Positions 62,637 to 64,000 of a stretch of DNA of 64,000 nucleotides are shown in pieces. Position 1 is the first letter of the stretch. Every line of letters begins with the position of its first letter. Below the pieces are notes generated by a model. The model did no database searches, was not told the DNA's origin, and worked only from the letters and a program-made list of their open reading frames with translations. The translations under genes and the position numbers were made by a program. Source of the DNA: Effusibacillus dendaii (GTDB taxonomy: Bacteria; Bacillota; Bacilli; Tumebacillales; Effusibacillaceae); the NCBI RefSeq assembly GCF_015097055.1, contig NZ_AP023366.1, forward strand, positions 534,501 to 598,500, in the 5' to 3' direction.

Positions 62637-64000
62637 ATGAAAAAAGTTATGAAAAAAGTGATACTCGGATTGCTCACGTTTGTTTTGGTAGCGGGCATAA
62701 CGGTTTATGTTCAAGCGAATACGGGTATTAATGCGCTTCCGGATGCAAATAAACGACATGCCATGCTTCGACTCGAAGATGTGGGGCCTGGCGGCAATTA
62801 TAGTACATTAGACGATTTGGGACGATTGCGTGCCATTTTTGAATATCTGGAGAAAGAACAGGTACCGTTTCATGTAGCGGTCATTCCACGTTGGAAATAC
62901 CTTCAACCAAACGGAACATGGTATGAAAAAGGAATTGATGATCAGAACCCGGATTTGCAGGTAAAGAAGTTTATTGAGTTGCTGCAAGACGCTGAAACAC
63001 ACGGCGCCGTTCTTGGCATGCACGGATATACACACCAATACGGGGACCATAAAATGGATAATAATAATCAAGATACCGGCATAGGAGCCGAATTTCATGT
63101 TAAAGGCGCTCCACAGACCGATCAGGTTGCATATGCGGCAGATCGAATTACGAAGAGCTTGGCCGCGTTTGATAAGGCAGGACTGCAGCCCGGTTTTTGG
63201 GAATCACCGCACTACAATGATACACGGGAACAGGAACAGGTCTTCCGGTCGTTTATGGGTATTCTCTATCAGCCGGATTTCTACTCGCTTCGTTCTTTAA
63301 AAGACTTGAATGTCTACGAAAGTGAAAATCACTATAGTAGGAATACACTCGGTTCCGTCTACATTCCGGCGCCCCTCAAATACATACATGACAAGGATAA
63401 CGTGGAAAAAGTTTTGGCGGAACTGCCGACCTATCAAGGTTTGGCGTCGCTGTACTATCATCCTTTCTTGGAATACCCTTATTTAGAACCGGAAAAAGAT
63501 TCAACTGGCAAGCCTCTCATCCGTGACGGTCTACCTGTTTACACATACAAAGCGGGAGTACAATCGAATCTGCAGCGGCTGATCAACGGGGTGAAGCAAC
63601 AGGGCTTTCGCTGGGTTTCCATACACGATGCAGTACCGTTCTCTCCTGCGCATCGTATTGACCTGCCATCGGGAACAAAAGCATCCGATTTGTTGCTGGG
63701 GGATGTGTGCGGCTATGGGCATGCTGACGTTGTAGTTCGAGCAGAAAATCAGATCCAAGTCATCCAAGGCACCTATAAATGGCCTCGCAATCGGGCCCAA
63801 GAGCCATCCCAGGTGTGGTTAAAACGAAAATTTTTACCAGAGGAGCAATTGTTACTAGCCGACATGAATGGTGACCAGAAACAGGATCTGGTTGTCTATA
63901 ACCGGAAAACAGGTGAAGTCAGTGCATTCTACTCAAACGGAAAATCATTTGGTCCTCCCGTTTCGTTTGGTGAATTACCTGCTGGACTTGATTCACTCCA
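62637..64000 (+). CDS. DUF2334 deacetylase-like exported protein, 3' end outside window
   Basis: The frame is open from ATG 62637 (GGAAGAGG upstream) to the window end, 454 residues so far. Signal peptide (KKVILGLLTFVLVAGITVYVQA), then a DUF2334/polysaccharide-deacetylase-like domain: HAMLRLEDVGPGGNY (Glu-Asp metal position), VPFHVAVIPRW, GMHGYTHQYG (His pair), YYHPFLEYP, WVSIHDAVPF. From about residue 395 an FG-GAP/VCBS-like calcium repeat begins (LLADMNGDQKQDLVVYNRKTGE). Probably acts on a cell-surface polysaccharide; substrate unknown. Confidence 0.82.
   Translation, partial: MKKVMKKVILGLLTFVLVAGITVYVQANTGINALPDANKRHAMLRLEDVGPGGNYSTLDDLGRLRAIFEYLEKEQVPFHVAVIPRWKYLQPNGTWYEKGIDDQNPDLQVKKFIELLQDAETHGAVLGMHGYTHQYGDHKMDNNNQDTGIGAEFHVKGAPQTDQVAYAADRITKSLAAFDKAGLQPGFWESPHYNDTREQEQVFRSFMGILYQPDFYSLRSLKDLNVYESENHYSRNTLGSVYIPAPLKYIHDKDNVEKVLAELPTYQGLASLYYHPFLEYPYLEPEKDSTGKPLIRDGLPVYTYKAGVQSNLQRLINGVKQQGFRWVSIHDAVPFSPAHRIDLPSGTKASDLLLGDVCGYGHADVVVRAENQIQVIQGTYKWPRNRAQEPSQVWLKRKFLPEEQLLLADMNGDQKQDLVVYNRKTGEVSAFYSNGKSFGPPVSFGELPAGLDSL

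Noticed and set aside
1-64000. tRNA, rRNA, CRISPR, IS elements, phage genes or integrase
   Set aside because: Looked for by eye on both strands; no cloverleaf-like gene, regular short repeats, transposase or integrase motifs were found.

Overview
The window looks like the chromosome of a spore-forming, catabolically versatile member of the Bacillota, possibly of the Alicyclobacillaceae/Tumebacillus kind. Reasons: Shine-Dalgarno sites are strong and GTG/TTG starts are frequent, CwlD and YtaF are sporulation genes, TatC is of the single-operon Bacillus type, and GntR and AcoR-like regulators are mixed with many CoA-dependent catabolic genes. The genus is inference. I found no tRNA, rRNA, CRISPR array, transposase or integrase.

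Layout. 1-4.4 kb: part of a 4-hydroxyphenylacetate (homoprotocatechuate meta-cleavage) operon, hpaG'-hpaE-hpaB-hpaD. 4.4-14.7 kb: a decaying region with two broken branched-chain-amino-acid-type (Liv) ABC operons, separated by a minus-strand operon (SDR, two thymidylate-kinase-like proteins, Ppx/GppA). Four gene-to-gene or intragenic junctions and one poly-A frameshift are visible here. 14.8-23.4 kb: glycerol/propanediol module with an aquaglyceroporin, B12-dependent diol/glycerol dehydratase (three subunits), its reactivase (two subunits), a GlcG/HbpS-like protein and a PocR-domain histidine kinase with an AraC-type response regulator. 23.5-30.4 kb: a set best read as sulfolactate catabolism (SuyA, SuyB, two sulfolactate-dehydrogenase-type enzymes, an FCD-type GntR regulator, an MFS importer), with a frameshifted YeiH/CuyZ-type sulfite exporter beside it and a palindromic operator in front of suyA.

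30.5-44.5 kb: an apparent sigma-54 regulon. It has an alpha/beta hydrolase, two luciferase-like flavin monooxygenases, a PPOX-fold flavin protein, an AcoR-like sigma-54 activator, a metallo-beta-lactamase-fold lactonase, a RibBA-like protein that has lost its catalytic motifs, two acyl-CoA dehydrogenases, a split NDP-forming acyl-CoA synthetase, an enoyl-CoA hydratase and a NUDIX hydrolase. A -24/-12 promoter lies before the second monooxygenase. Monooxygenase, lactonase, CoA ligase and beta-oxidation enzymes together suggest oxidative opening of a cyclic or ketonic compound; the substrate is unknown.

44.6-59.4 kb: an intact Liv transporter (with a LivM-LivG fusion), Fe-type alcohol dehydrogenase, aldehyde dehydrogenase, acyl-CoA dehydrogenase, RraA-like protein, CoA-transferase, fumarate-reductase-like flavoprotein, enoyl-CoA hydratase and a GntR regulator. 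Two promoters share a 17-bp palindromic operator. The block is bounded by two directly repeated, structured terminator/RNA elements of about 75 nt, so it may be a mobile or duplicated unit. 59.5-64 kb: housekeeping and sporulation genes (cwlD, tatC, ytaF), a DUF1003 membrane protein with a long structured leader, and a DUF2334 deacetylase-like protein cut by the window end.
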